Assembly (NCBI GenBank): GCA_019745005.1
Contig: JAIETO010000202.1
Coordinates: 1-42,375 of the forward strand
From: Burkholderiaceae bacterium
Lineage (GTDB): Bacteria > Pseudomonadota > Gammaproteobacteria > Burkholderiales > Burkholderiaceae_D
Reading direction: 5' to 3'
DNA: 42,375 nucleotides
The notes beneath the pieces are model-generated. The model saw only the letters and a program-made list of their open reading frames with translations, was not told the DNA's origin and ran no database searches. A program made the position numbers and the translations under genes. Shown in pieces: positions 11,033 through 18,527 of this stretch. Within the stretch, counting starts at the first letter, position 1; each line of letters opens with the position of its first letter.

Positions 11033-11428
11033 TTATTTCTTAGGTTTGTCTTGGCGCTTGCCCGCTGCGGTGGAAGGCAAGTAGCTCAACGGGTCATTCG
11101 TACCTGAAGCATAAGCTGTCATCACTGTGCTTGGGCGCATGCACGTCGCACCTAACACGCGAGAATCTGCAGAAACCGAATTCACACACACCTGCAAACT
11201 TTGCACCTTGGCTTGTGGAATACCAGCCGCGCCAGCGATTGCGACAACATCACGATGATCCGCGCCAGCGGCGATTAAGTGGTCTACCGTTGCTTGTAAA
11301 TTGCGGCTGGATGTCAAGGCAGTAAAAATGCCGTCTCTCGATATATCCACTTTTGTTTCAGCCGTTGCAGCAACAGCGCTGCATGCCATCACAGAACCCA
11401 ACACCGCACTAATAAGAATTTTTTTCAT
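11033..11428 (-). CDS. Small secreted protein of unknown function
   Basis: A 131-residue protein with a clear signal peptide (MKKILISAVLGSVMACSAVA, cleavage near residues 20-24). The mature part has alternating Ala/Val-rich stretches, two cysteines (in VCVN and ATCM) that could form a disulphide, and a basic tail (GKRQDKPKK). The start at 11428 is fixed by the signal peptide and a very strong AGGAGGGG site; the longer frame has neither. I do not recognise a family. It follows the peptide N-methyltransferase by about 170 bases on the same strand and ends at a good terminator, so it could be the last gene of that transcript or have its own promoter. Confidence 0.85.
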   Translation of the reverse strand: MKKILISAVLGSVMACSAVAATAETKVDISRDGIFTALTSSRNLQATVDHLIAAGADHRDVVAIAGAAGIPQAKVQSLQVCVNSVSADSRVLGATCMRPSTVMTAYASGTNDPLSYLPSTAAGKRQDKPKK

Positions 11429-11601
11429 GATCACCCCTCCTGAATTGAACAAACTGGACAAACTATTTTGTCGCGCACTTTGATTCTAATTAATTTTGCC
11501 GCAAACGCAAAGCAAAAACGCAGAATCTGATGTTCCTACACCATGCATTTAAGTCACTGATTTAAAAGCATAAAACTTTAGCAATGCTTAAAAGTCCGAG
11601 G

Positions 11602-12441
11602 CTATGATACAGACGCTTCTGATAGTTCAGAAACCGTCCCGAGAGCGGGCAACGCCTTTAATCTGTCAATGATTACTTGGTCAAATTGCATCGCTGCCGC
11701 TGGCGGAATTACCAGCGTGGTGATTTGCTTTAAGCTCGCCTGCGGTAGATCGCGCAAACGAATTTTGTCCTGCCGCGTTTGCTCTAATGGATGGGTCGCC
11801 GCCTCATACAAGATCACCTCATGATCAAGCGGGTAATCTCGCGCCAGCTTATCCACCAAGACTTGCAAGCGCGCCGCGTCGGTATCAAAACGCTTTAAGC
11901 TCAACTCCCCTGCCAACCCCGGTTGCCACAAAATCAGTAAGCAAGTCGGGTCAATCTTGCGCTGATAAATCATAAACTGCGTGGTTTCCATGGCTTGCAC
12001 GCCCGTTTTGCCAGGGTCAATACCAATATCGGCCACCAGACAATCTTCCGCTGAAATACCCGGCTCCATGTGGGCAGAAAAACCCTCGGCGCGCGCGCCT
12101 TCAATCGCCATGTGCGAGATGCAAGCAAAGATACCGGGATGCCCGTAAAACGCGGCGCACACGGTTTTTCCTTCACGCACCGCTTGCAATATGGTTTCTG
12201 TCATGCGCCGATACGTGTCGCGCCGATTTTTACCTTCAACGTCGCAATCGCTGTAATAGCCCAAGAGACAAACATATTCTTTGGCGATACCTTGTAACCA
12301 TTTGCGGGCAAAAACATTGGGCACGGCAGCAATAACCACATCGGCAGTTTCAATGTAACTCTTTGCAATCGGTGTGAGTTGCCCCGCCATGCGCATGCCG
12401 GTGCCGACGCAAATGAGTTTGCCTTGTTTTTGAGTGTTCAT
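11602..12441 (-). CDS. Split-borosin peptide backbone N-methyltransferase
   Basis: A 279-residue SAM-dependent enzyme of the tetrapyrrole-methylase fold whose motifs match borosin alpha-N-methyltransferases, which methylate backbone amides of a precursor peptide. Seen: VGTGM (12-16) at the N-terminal Rossmann-type strand; YY at 62-63; GKNRRDTY (70-77); FYGHPG (98-103); and EPGISAEDCLVADIGIDP (126-143). From memory of fungal OphMA, its catalytic Tyr66, Arg72, Tyr76 and Tyr98 align with Tyr63, Arg73, Tyr77 and Tyr99 here. The protein ends soon after the catalytic domain and has no clasp or core peptide, so it must act in trans, as SonM does in Shewanella. The precursor candidate is at 14487-14717. 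The ribosome site is weak. Assignment as an ordinary cobalamin or porphyrin methylase is unlikely, because no such pathway gene is near. Confidence 0.88.
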   Translation of the reverse strand: MNTQKQGKLICVGTGMRMAGQLTPIAKSYIETADVVIAAVPNVFARKWLQGIAKEYVCLLGYYSDCDVEGKNRRDTYRRMTETILQAVREGKTVCAAFYGHPGIFACISHMAIEGARAEGFSAHMEPGISAEDCLVADIGIDPGKTGVQAMETTQFMIYQRKIDPTCLLILWQPGLAGELSLKRFDTDAARLQVLVDKLARDYPLDHEVILYEAATHPLEQTRQDKIRLRDLPQASLKQITTLVIPPAAAMQFDQVIIDRLKALPALGTVSELSEASVS

Positions 12442-12537
12442 AGATAAGTGACGTGCGGAAGATTAATCGTGAGTTCAGCTTGCAAAAAGAAACTGGTTGA
12501 AAGGATTTACGGTCAAAGCAAAACAAAGAAACTTGCC

Positions 12538-12595
12538 GCAGAGGCGCAGAGGTCGCAGAGAAAACCATCATTCTCCGCGACCTTTGCGCCTCTGC
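12538..12595. repeat. Long hairpin repeat between the GGDEF and methyltransferase genes
   Basis: Two 25-base arms (12538-12562 and 12571-12595) match as an inverted repeat at 23 of 25 positions around an 8-base loop. The arms are built of repeated GCAGAGG/CGCAGAG units. It belongs to the same general type as the repeat at 17191-17312. It separates the GGDEF gene from the methyltransferase gene and could stall or stabilise the transcript. Confidence 0.8.
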
Positions 12596-12692
12596 TGCGA
12601 GATTGCAAGACAAATGTATCAATACACACGTTTGACGAACTTCGACTGTTGAAAACGCTCCACGGCAAGCAGACAATTATGCACAAAAGTGT

Positions 12693-14450
12693 TTACTCGT
12701 AGACGGACACTCTATTACGTCCATTGTTTTTGGAAACGTACAGAGCTTTATCTGCGGCTGCCAATGTTTCTTCAAAACTTTGTAGACCATGCTTACCGCG
12801 TGAAGCGGCGCCAAAGCTGGCGGAAATTGAAAACTGATAACCACAATCGGTGGTATTAATTTCTTCAACTACAGCACGCCAACGTTCCGCGCAGGCCAGT
12901 ACTTCGTCGTCTGTTAAGTCCACCAAGCACAAGCCAAATTCTTCGCCACCCAAGCGGCCAAATACATCATTCTTACGCAGCGTTTTTTGGATGGCAGCGC
13001 ATACGTTTTTCAACACCCAATCGCCTGAGGCATGCCCAAACGTGTCGTTGATTTTCTTGAAGTTATCCATGTCGAATAACACCAAACTGACCTGTTGGTC
13101 AGCGCGTTTAAAGATGAGATTGCAGCAGGCAATGAAATGGGCGCGATTGCTGACTTGGGTTAAGCCGTCCATTTGCGCAGAATAACGGAAGAGATTTTTT
13201 TGTCGCCACGTGCGCATCAGCCAAGCGCCCAAAATGGCGACCAGCACGGTAATTAAAGTCGTGAGTAAAACGAGGTTTTGGTTTTTACCGTATTGCAACT
13301 GCTTTTCTACAGTGAGAATTTTATTTTTTTGCTCAAGCAAGGTGAGTTGATTAGCTTTGTCTTGAGAATCGAATTTGACGCGTTGATACGCAAGGTTCTT
13401 TTGTAATTGATCGTCGAGTACCTTCTTCTTAAGTGCCAGATTGATGTCGTAATAATCAATGGCGCTATTAAGTTGGCCTTGTGCTCGTTTTAAACTTGCC
13501 ATCGTTTCACTTGTCCGCTCTAGCATTTGCACAGAGTTTTCCTTCTTCGCTCTTTGAAATGCGCGCAAACCAAACCGCTCTGCGTTGGGAAGATCATTGC
13601 GTCGAATATATGCCCGTGCTAATGCTTCTTCTAACTGCACCAAGTAGTCCGAACTTCCATTGGACTTGATGAGTGCATACAACAATGGCAGTCCAGCGCG
13701 AATTCCATCATCATTCCGACCTGAATTGATTAGGTCGACAGCAACTATACTTTTGACAAAAAGGCTGATGACCTTCCTCTCCGATAAATCACATGCTGCG
13801 ACTGCATCCTTTTGCTTACTTTGTACACCCTCGGAATTCGCCATCAAAAAATTAATTTCAACGATATTTGCTAGGCCATAACATTTTGCCGCCAAACGAT
13901 TCTCGGCGGTTGCAATCGCCAGCATGCGTTCGGCAAACCTTAATGACTCATCAAAACCATTCAAGGAATTCGCTAGACGAATAGCGCCCTGCAGGGTCGA
14001 TACCTTGGAGTCGACATCGGTCAATCTCTCTAAAACCGAAATACTTTTGTTCAGCTCGACGAGGGCATTTTCATATTCTCCAATCGCAACATAGGCGTCG
14101 GATAATTCATACGAAAACTTAGAGATTAAGTTAGGATCACGCACATTCTTAACGTATGACAAAACAAGTTCTATGCGTGCCTTCTGTTGGCCAGTCATAC
14201 CCAGCGCTGACGCTGACAAAAGATAAAATTCATCACGTTGCTTGTCGTCGAACTGCAGCGAACGCTCCTTTAGCTTCTGAATAGTGACTAGGGCGCTCGA
14301 TGGCGAACTATCAATCTGCTCCCGTACCTGTCGAAACAGAGTATCAACAGAAAGTACATCTTCAGAAATTGCAGAAGAAGAAATAAAAAAAACGCCAAAT
14401 ACAAAGATTGACGTTTTTAGTAGACCTAACAAAGATTGGCCGAAGTTCAT
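12693..14450 (-). CDS. Periplasmic TPR sensor with GGDEF diguanylate cyclase domain
   Basis: A 585-residue protein with a signal sequence or anchor (about 8-28), then a long helical TPR-like sensor region (about 35-350, for example DAYVAIGEYENALVELNKSI). A coiled-coil stretch follows at about 345-395, then a membrane segment (about 400-420: LVLLTTLITVLVAILGAWLM) and a C-terminal GGDEF domain. The active-site motif is GGEEF, with an RKND inhibitory site five residues before it, so it should make cyclic di-GMP and be product-inhibited. It lies 36 bases after the borosin precursor gene and before the methyltransferase, all on one strand. This position may link the peptide pathway to cyclic di-GMP, or the gene may simply have landed there. 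Confidence 0.93.
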   Translation of the reverse strand: MNFGQSLLGLLKTSIFVFGVFFISSSAISEDVLSVDTLFRQVREQIDSSPSSALVTIQKLKERSLQFDDKQRDEFYLLSASALGMTGQQKARIELVLSYVKNVRDPNLISKFSYELSDAYVAIGEYENALVELNKSISVLERLTDVDSKVSTLQGAIRLANSLNGFDESLRFAERMLAIATAENRLAAKCYGLANIVEINFLMANSEGVQSKQKDAVAACDLSERKVISLFVKSIVAVDLINSGRNDDGIRAGLPLLYALIKSNGSSDYLVQLEEALARAYIRRNDLPNAERFGLRAFQRAKKENSVQMLERTSETMASLKRAQGQLNSAIDYYDINLALKKKVLDDQLQKNLAYQRVKFDSQDKANQLTLLEQKNKILTVEKQLQYGKNQNLVLLTTLITVLVAILGAWLMRTWRQKNLFRYSAQMDGLTQVSNRAHFIACCNLIFKRADQQVSLVLFDMDNFKKINDTFGHASGDWVLKNVCAAIQKTLRKNDVFGRLGGEEFGLCLVDLTDDEVLACAERWRAVVEEINTTDCGYQFSISASFGAASRGKHGLQSFEETLAAADKALYVSKNNGRNRVSVYE

Positions 14451-14486
14451 TTAGTTTAAACGCTCAGAAACTACTGAAAGCGTTCA

Positions 14487-14717
14487 TTAATTCGACTCAG
14501 GATCTGGTGAAGTGTGAGTAACCTGGATTTTATCTGCATCAATAGACTCCACCCCGGCAACACTTGCCATTTTCGCAGTATCGCCCGACAAAAATGCAGC
14601 TTGTTCATCAGCCGACAAACCAAAATTAGTCATCGCGCCCACTGGGTCTTGGTTATGAGCTTCACGCGCAGCGGCGTCTTGATCGAGGGAATTCAAATAA
14701 TCTAATAACGTTGGCAT
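14487..14717 (-). CDS. Borosin precursor peptide (leader with binding domain plus core)
   Basis: A 76-residue acidic peptide. Residues 1-57 form a helical domain of the LigA-like / borosin-binding type (LLDYLNSLDQD, then MTNFGLSADEQAAFLSGD), the same domain that forms the clasp of fungal OphMA and the leader of Shewanella SonA. The short tail after residue 58, with the segment KIQVTHTSPDPESN at 63-76, is the likely core. By analogy with SonA, whose alternating branched residues are methylated, I infer Ile64 and Val66 as the most likely targets. The start at 14717 has GTGAG 6-7 bases before it. The gene is followed by the GGDEF gene at 36 bases and, further on, by the methyltransferase. Database annotation as a LigA dioxygenase subunit would be misleading, since it is far too short and no partner subunit is near. 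Confidence 0.85.
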   Translation of the reverse strand: MPTLLDYLNSLDQDAAAREAHNQDPVGAMTNFGLSADEQAAFLSGDTAKMASVAGVESIDADKIQVTHTSPDPESN

Positions 14718-14768
14718 GCTGTCTCACTTTCGAGTGGTAAAGGTTAAATTTACAAGACCAAACCAGAT

Positions 14769-14797
14769 TCTATAATGCTTTTATTGCATGATGGAAA
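14769..14797 (-). promoter_or_regulatory. Possible sigma-70 promoter of the borosin precursor gene
   Basis: On the reverse strand TTTCCA (14797-14792) and TATAGA (14774-14769) are 17 bases apart and lie about 50 bases before the precursor start. Both boxes are imperfect. The 121-base gap in front of the precursor is the largest gap in this block before the GGDEF gene, which fits a promoter here. Confidence 0.35.
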
Positions 14798-14838
14798 AAA
14801 TCTACCTGAGCTGTTGTTGAAATTAAGACGAGCATTAC

Positions 14839-15039
14839 TTAACTTGACTTCATTTGTGGGAAGTCTAAATCGACTTCGCGAAAGTCACTGATTTCTCGTA
14901 ACACGCCAACTCGCCCCACGAACGGGCTACGTTCATGCCAGCCGCCGTTTTTAACGGGCACCAACCAATATCCGTCTTCATCATGCGCAACACAAAATGG
15001 CGGCGTTTGCATATATTCGTAAAATTTGATAGCGCTCAT
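14839..15039 (-). CDS. 66-residue protein of unknown function
   Basis: Starts at 15039 (MSAIKFYEYM), 11 bases after the stop of the M14 carboxypeptidase gene, so it is probably its operon partner. The sequence is rich in aromatic residues (YGYW-like segment EDGYWLVPV, GGWHERSPF), has one cysteine and ends acidic. It has no signal peptide and no membrane segment. I do not recognise a family; the coding case rests on the tight spacing and normal composition. An upstream in-frame start would overlap the carboxypeptidase gene and adds nothing protein-like. Confidence 0.65.
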   Translation of the reverse strand: MSAIKFYEYMQTPPFCVAHDEDGYWLVPVKNGGWHERSPFVGRVGVLREISDFREVDLDFPQMKSS

Positions 15040-15050
15040 CGCGTTGCCAT

Positions 15051-16772
15051 CTATTTGATTTGTGCCGTATCGAACACAGAAAATACTGGGTAACGCCGCC
15101 ATTCTGGCTCACGATAACGCTGTCCGTGCTGGAATATGAAGCCCAATACGGCACTTTGGTCGCTTAGTAAACTGGGATTGGCCTCTTTCCACCGTTCAAA
15201 TTTTTCGCGCAATCCAGGCTCTTCTTCTAGCATGGCGGCAGCGCTGTCTTCGAACACATAGTCGGAAAAATTTTCTTTTTTCTCTAAGATGCTATTGAAG
15301 AAACCCCAGCGAAAAAAACTATCGTGCGCTTGTGGTTCCAAGGTTTCGACGGCGTAGCGGGCACTTTCTTGGTTTAAGAAAACCAGCACATCGCCTGCCC
15401 TCGCTAATACGGTTTCTTGTTGCGTGCTTAAGCTAAGTTCGTCGTGAAAGAGGTGCCCTTCGTAAGCACCCGCGCGCGATGTGACGCTAACGACATGGTA
15501 GCTTTGCACTTGCAGCGCTTGCTCTTGTGTGATGCGTTTTAAGGCGACTTGATTCCATTGCAGACGTTCAATCACCTCGTGCCAGGCTTGCGGAATCAAA
15601 TAGGCTTGCGGCGTGTGCACCACATGATCTGGCACGAAATGCTCAAAATATTTAATGTCACGTTCCCAAGGTTGATTGCGGTCATAAGCAAGCCGCATGT
15701 ATTTACCCAACTTGCTGGGTCGAGTTACCGCTTGATAACCGCGAAAGCGGAAGTAACTTGGCTTGTCGACATTAGCCCGCCACCGCACTGACCACTGCGT
15801 CTTTGCAGCCGCTTCTCGCTTCGCTAAGGTTCGTGCAGTTTGAATTTGCGCCGCATGTTGCACACTAAACTGCAAGACGGATTCGACTAAGTGGCGCATT
15901 GCTGCATAACGGTCCGCATAGGGTTTAAGCATGTGCGTTTCTGGCATAAAGCCTAAGGTGTGATGCAGCGCGGCGTAGCCAGTTGAAAAACGCGGCACTT
16001 CAAGAAAATCTTCGATTCCGTCGTCGGGCGTTTCTTTCACAGGGTTCACGTATGGGCAGGTCGGCCAGCCGCGCTGCTCCATCTCTTTAAAAATGGCAGG
16101 CACCATTTTTTCGCGCAGAAAATGACCTAGATCGCCGCCCAATTTGTCGGCCTGCGTTTGAATTAAGGTCATCGTGTATTGATAATCTGCACCGTTAGAG
16201 GTATGCGTATCGACCATGACATCAGGCTGCCAAGCGCTGAAAAATTGATTAAAAACTTGTGCAGCCAAACTATCGCATTTGATGAAATCGCGGTTCAAAT
16301 CAAGATTCCGACCATTGGCGCGGAAGCCAAACATTTCCGGCCCGTCTTGGTTCACCCGCGAGGTGTTTTGTCGGTTGTGGCAGCCATCCACGTTGTACAC
16401 AGGAATAAACAGAAATACGCATTTGCCTAGCGCAGCGAGCCGCTCAGGTTGCACACAGAAATCACGCACTAAAGCCATGCAGGCGTCTATCCCTTCTGGC
16501 TCGCCGGGGTGAATGCCGTTATTGTTAAAGAACACAAAACGATTCGTGGCTTTCAAGGTACTGCGGTCAAACACGCCATCGCTAGTGATCACCCCCGCAT
16601 GCATAGGAATGCCGCTATCGGACACACCAATTTGCGTGAAATGCAGCACCTGCGGAAAGCGCGCGGAGAGTTTCTCGTAAAATGCAATACAGTCCTGCCA
16701 TGTCGTGGTTTGATTCGCATTACCGAGTTCAAACGGTGTGCGCAAATCGCTGGAGTGGGAGAGAACGTTCAT
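15051..16772 (-). CDS. M14 family zinc carboxypeptidase
   Basis: A 573-residue metallopeptidase. Zinc ligands His88 and Glu91 lie in NNNGIHPGEPEG, and the third ligand His190 lies in DTHTSNGADYQYT. The substrate-binding NLDLNRDF block is at about 156-163, and the likely catalytic Glu lies in GFMPETHMLKPY. The C-terminal 250 residues are specific to a bacterial subfamily. No signal peptide is seen, so it is probably cytoplasmic and removes or trims amino acids from peptides. The start at 16772 (MNVLSHSS) is preferred; an in-frame ATG at 16802 adds ten residues and neither has a strong ribosome site. It lies upstream of the borosin precursor on the same strand, with the 66-residue gene between, so a role in peptide trimming is possible but unproven. 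Confidence 0.9.
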   Translation of the reverse strand: MNVLSHSSDLRTPFELGNANQTTTWQDCIAFYEKLSARFPQVLHFTQIGVSDSGIPMHAGVITSDGVFDRSTLKATNRFVFFNNNGIHPGEPEGIDACMALVRDFCVQPERLAALGKCVFLFIPVYNVDGCHNRQNTSRVNQDGPEMFGFRANGRNLDLNRDFIKCDSLAAQVFNQFFSAWQPDVMVDTHTSNGADYQYTMTLIQTQADKLGGDLGHFLREKMVPAIFKEMEQRGWPTCPYVNPVKETPDDGIEDFLEVPRFSTGYAALHHTLGFMPETHMLKPYADRYAAMRHLVESVLQFSVQHAAQIQTARTLAKREAAAKTQWSVRWRANVDKPSYFRFRGYQAVTRPSKLGKYMRLAYDRNQPWERDIKYFEHFVPDHVVHTPQAYLIPQAWHEVIERLQWNQVALKRITQEQALQVQSYHVVSVTSRAGAYEGHLFHDELSLSTQQETVLARAGDVLVFLNQESARYAVETLEPQAHDSFFRWGFFNSILEKKENFSDYVFEDSAAAMLEEEPGLREKFERWKEANPSLLSDQSAVLGFIFQHGQRYREPEWRRYPVFSVFDTAQIK

Positions 16773-16843
16773 AGCAAACTCGAAGTTTTTGGTGTGCTGC
16801 ATTTTAGCACCGCTGATTTTTATCTCTAACCGAAAAAAGCCTG

Positions 16844-17056
16844 ATGGAAGCCAACGATTTACAGCGCCTTGTTAGCCTCGAAATGCCCTATGGAAAATAC
16901 CAAGGGCGTGTACTTGCCGACTTACCCGGCCACTATTTAGGTTGGTTCGCGCGCGAAGGATTTCCCAAGGGCGAGTTGGGCAAACTACTGGCCTTAATGT
17001 ACGAGATTGACCACAATAATCTACGCGAACTCTTGCGACCGTTAAGAAATAAATAG
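16844..17056 (+). CDS. DUF3820 family protein
   Basis: A 70-residue protein with the family core MPYGKYQGRVLADLPGHYLGWF (split here as MPYGKYQGR at about 14-22 and DLPGHYLGWF at 26-35) and a Gly-rich turn near FPKGELG. This family is annotated as a putative quorum-sensing-regulated virulence factor, but its biochemical role is unknown. It is divergent from the carboxypeptidase gene, with only about 70 bases between their starts, which must hold both promoters. Confidence 0.88.
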   Translation: MEANDLQRLVSLEMPYGKYQGRVLADLPGHYLGWFAREGFPKGELGKLLALMYEIDHNNLRELLRPLRNK

Positions 17057-17190
17057 GGAGTATGCTTAAAAATAGGCATTAATGCGCATTATTTATAAGC
17101 ACATTTAAAATATACCTATTGCAGTATTATGTTTTTACGGCTACGTTCAGGTTGGATGTTGATGAAATTCATTGGTAATGAAAAAGATCA

Positions 17191-17312
17191 AAACCTCTCA
17201 ACACAGAGACACAGAGACACGGAGAAAGGCAAAAAAGCCGTTGTTCTCTGTCTTCGTTTTTCCTCTGAGCCTCTTTCGCAAAGCGATGCTTTACCTCTGT
17301 GTTGAGAGGTTT
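17191..17312. repeat. Intergenic element with perfect 18-base inverted ends
   Basis: The ends AAACCTCTCAACACAGAG (17191-17208) and its exact reverse complement (17295-17312) enclose 86 bases made of further CAGAGACAC-type units and a GGC-A6-GCC hairpin. It is of the same general type as the hairpin at 12538. It fills most of the 351-base gap between the DUF3820 gene and the lyase gene; I see nothing else in that gap apart from AT-rich sequence. Confidence 0.85.
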
Positions 17313-17407
17313 GTTTTTCTTCGCAATGTGAGCCTTTACTTTTATCAACATTCAATCTGAAGATAGCCGTTTTTACGATACAAAACAGAATCAAGAAAGA
17401 ACTCAAC

Positions 17408-18517
17408 ATGTTGAGCGAACAAGAAACCCGCGCCCTGCGTTTGCGTTGTACACAATTTTTGTGCAATCACGCGCCAAGTTCACCAGCGCAAGACTTTGCC
17501 AAGATGAGCGCATGGTGTGCGGAGAATCAGATTGATTACGATACCTACGGCGAAGGTGACTATCTTCAAGCCTTTGAGGAAAAAATCGCCAAGCTCCTTG
17601 GAATGGAAGCCGCCCTTTTTTGCATCACCGGCACCCTGACGCAAGTCACGGCACTCCGACTAGCTTGCGCAGAAAGAGGAAATTCATTGGTCGCGCTGCA
17701 CCCGACTTCGCACATTTTGAAACACGAACGTAGTAATTTTCAATTGCTTCAACACTTTCACGCACTGCAAATTGGCGACCCGTTTAGACCATGGACCGTC
17801 GCCGATTTGCAAACCCTTACCGACCCCGTCGCGGCTGCCCAACTCGAATTACCCATGCGCGAAATTGGCGGACAATTGCCGTCTTGGGATGAGCTCAATG
17901 CCATCAAAAATTATTGCGCCTTGCATGACATACACCTGCACATGGATGGTGCCCGCCTGTGGGAAGCAGGTGCGGGTTTTAAACGGGACTACGCCGACAT
18001 CGCACAAGGTTTTGATTCGGTCTACGTCTCGTTTTATAAGGGCATAGACGGACTTGGCGGTGCTATGTTGCTGGGAAAATCCGACTTCATTGCGAAGGCC
18101 AATACGTGGATGAAGCGCCAAGGCGGTAACGTGTTTCGCCGTGCACCGTTTGCCATTGCCGCCGCCATGCAGTTTGATCAACGCATTGCCGCCATGCCGC
18201 AGTATTTTGAACGCGCACTTTGGCTGGCAAATGAATTAAAAAATTTCACTGGCATCACCATCAACCCCAGCGTGCCGCAAGTGAATATGCTGCATGTGTA
18301 TTTGCCCGTGACAAAAGAACGAGCGACCGACATTCGTAATAACATTGCCCATGAGCATGGGGTCTGGTTGTTTAATTCTGCCAACCACACTGCCTTGCCC
18401 AACCAATGCATGTTCGAATGGACGGTAGGCGATAGTTTGCTCAATATGCCCGACGCGAATGTGAATAACGCGCTAAAGTTACTTTGCGACGCAATGGCAA
18501 GTCCGCCAAAAAACTAG
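17408..18517 (+). CDS. Threonine-aldolase-like PLP-dependent lyase
   Basis: A 369-residue fold-type I PLP enzyme of the threonine aldolase / beta-eliminating lyase group. Seen: YGEGDYLQAFEEKIAKLLG near the N-terminus, the cofactor-contacting HLHMDGARLWEAG (177-188) with Asp180 and Arg183, and the Schiff-base Lys211 in SFYKGIDGLGGAML. Low-specificity threonine aldolases split threonine to glycine and acetaldehyde, but substrate cannot be read from sequence. The start at 17408 (ATG) fits family length, though the ribosome site (AAGAAAG region) is only moderate. It is a lone gene, convergent with the beta-lactamase gene, with only 10 bases between stops. Confidence 0.92.
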   Translation: MLSEQETRALRLRCTQFLCNHAPSSPAQDFAKMSAWCAENQIDYDTYGEGDYLQAFEEKIAKLLGMEAALFCITGTLTQVTALRLACAERGNSLVALHPTSHILKHERSNFQLLQHFHALQIGDPFRPWTVADLQTLTDPVAAAQLELPMREIGGQLPSWDELNAIKNYCALHDIHLHMDGARLWEAGAGFKRDYADIAQGFDSVYVSFYKGIDGLGGAMLLGKSDFIAKANTWMKRQGGNVFRRAPFAIAAAMQFDQRIAAMPQYFERALWLANELKNFTGITINPSVPQVNMLHVYLPVTKERATDIRNNIAHEHGVWLFNSANHTALPNQCMFEWTVGDSLLNMPDANVNNALKLLCDAMASPPKN

Positions 18518-18527
18518 CGCAATTCAA

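Noticed and set aside
11602-12441. Cobalamin/siroheme precorrin methyltransferase
   Set aside because: The fold is shared, but the Tyr/Arg set and the GHPG and SAEDC segments fit peptide N-methyltransferases, and no tetrapyrrole genes are in the window.
14487-14717. LigA-like aromatic ring-opening dioxygenase subunit
   Set aside because: The similarity is only to the helical domain shared with borosin leaders; no LigB-type catalytic subunit is near, while a borosin methyltransferase is.
17053-17064. Shared 12-mer TAGGGAGTATGC here and at 27125-27136, both just after or near a stop codon
   Set aside because: In 42 kb many 12-mer pairs are expected by chance, and similarity does not extend beyond the 12 bases.
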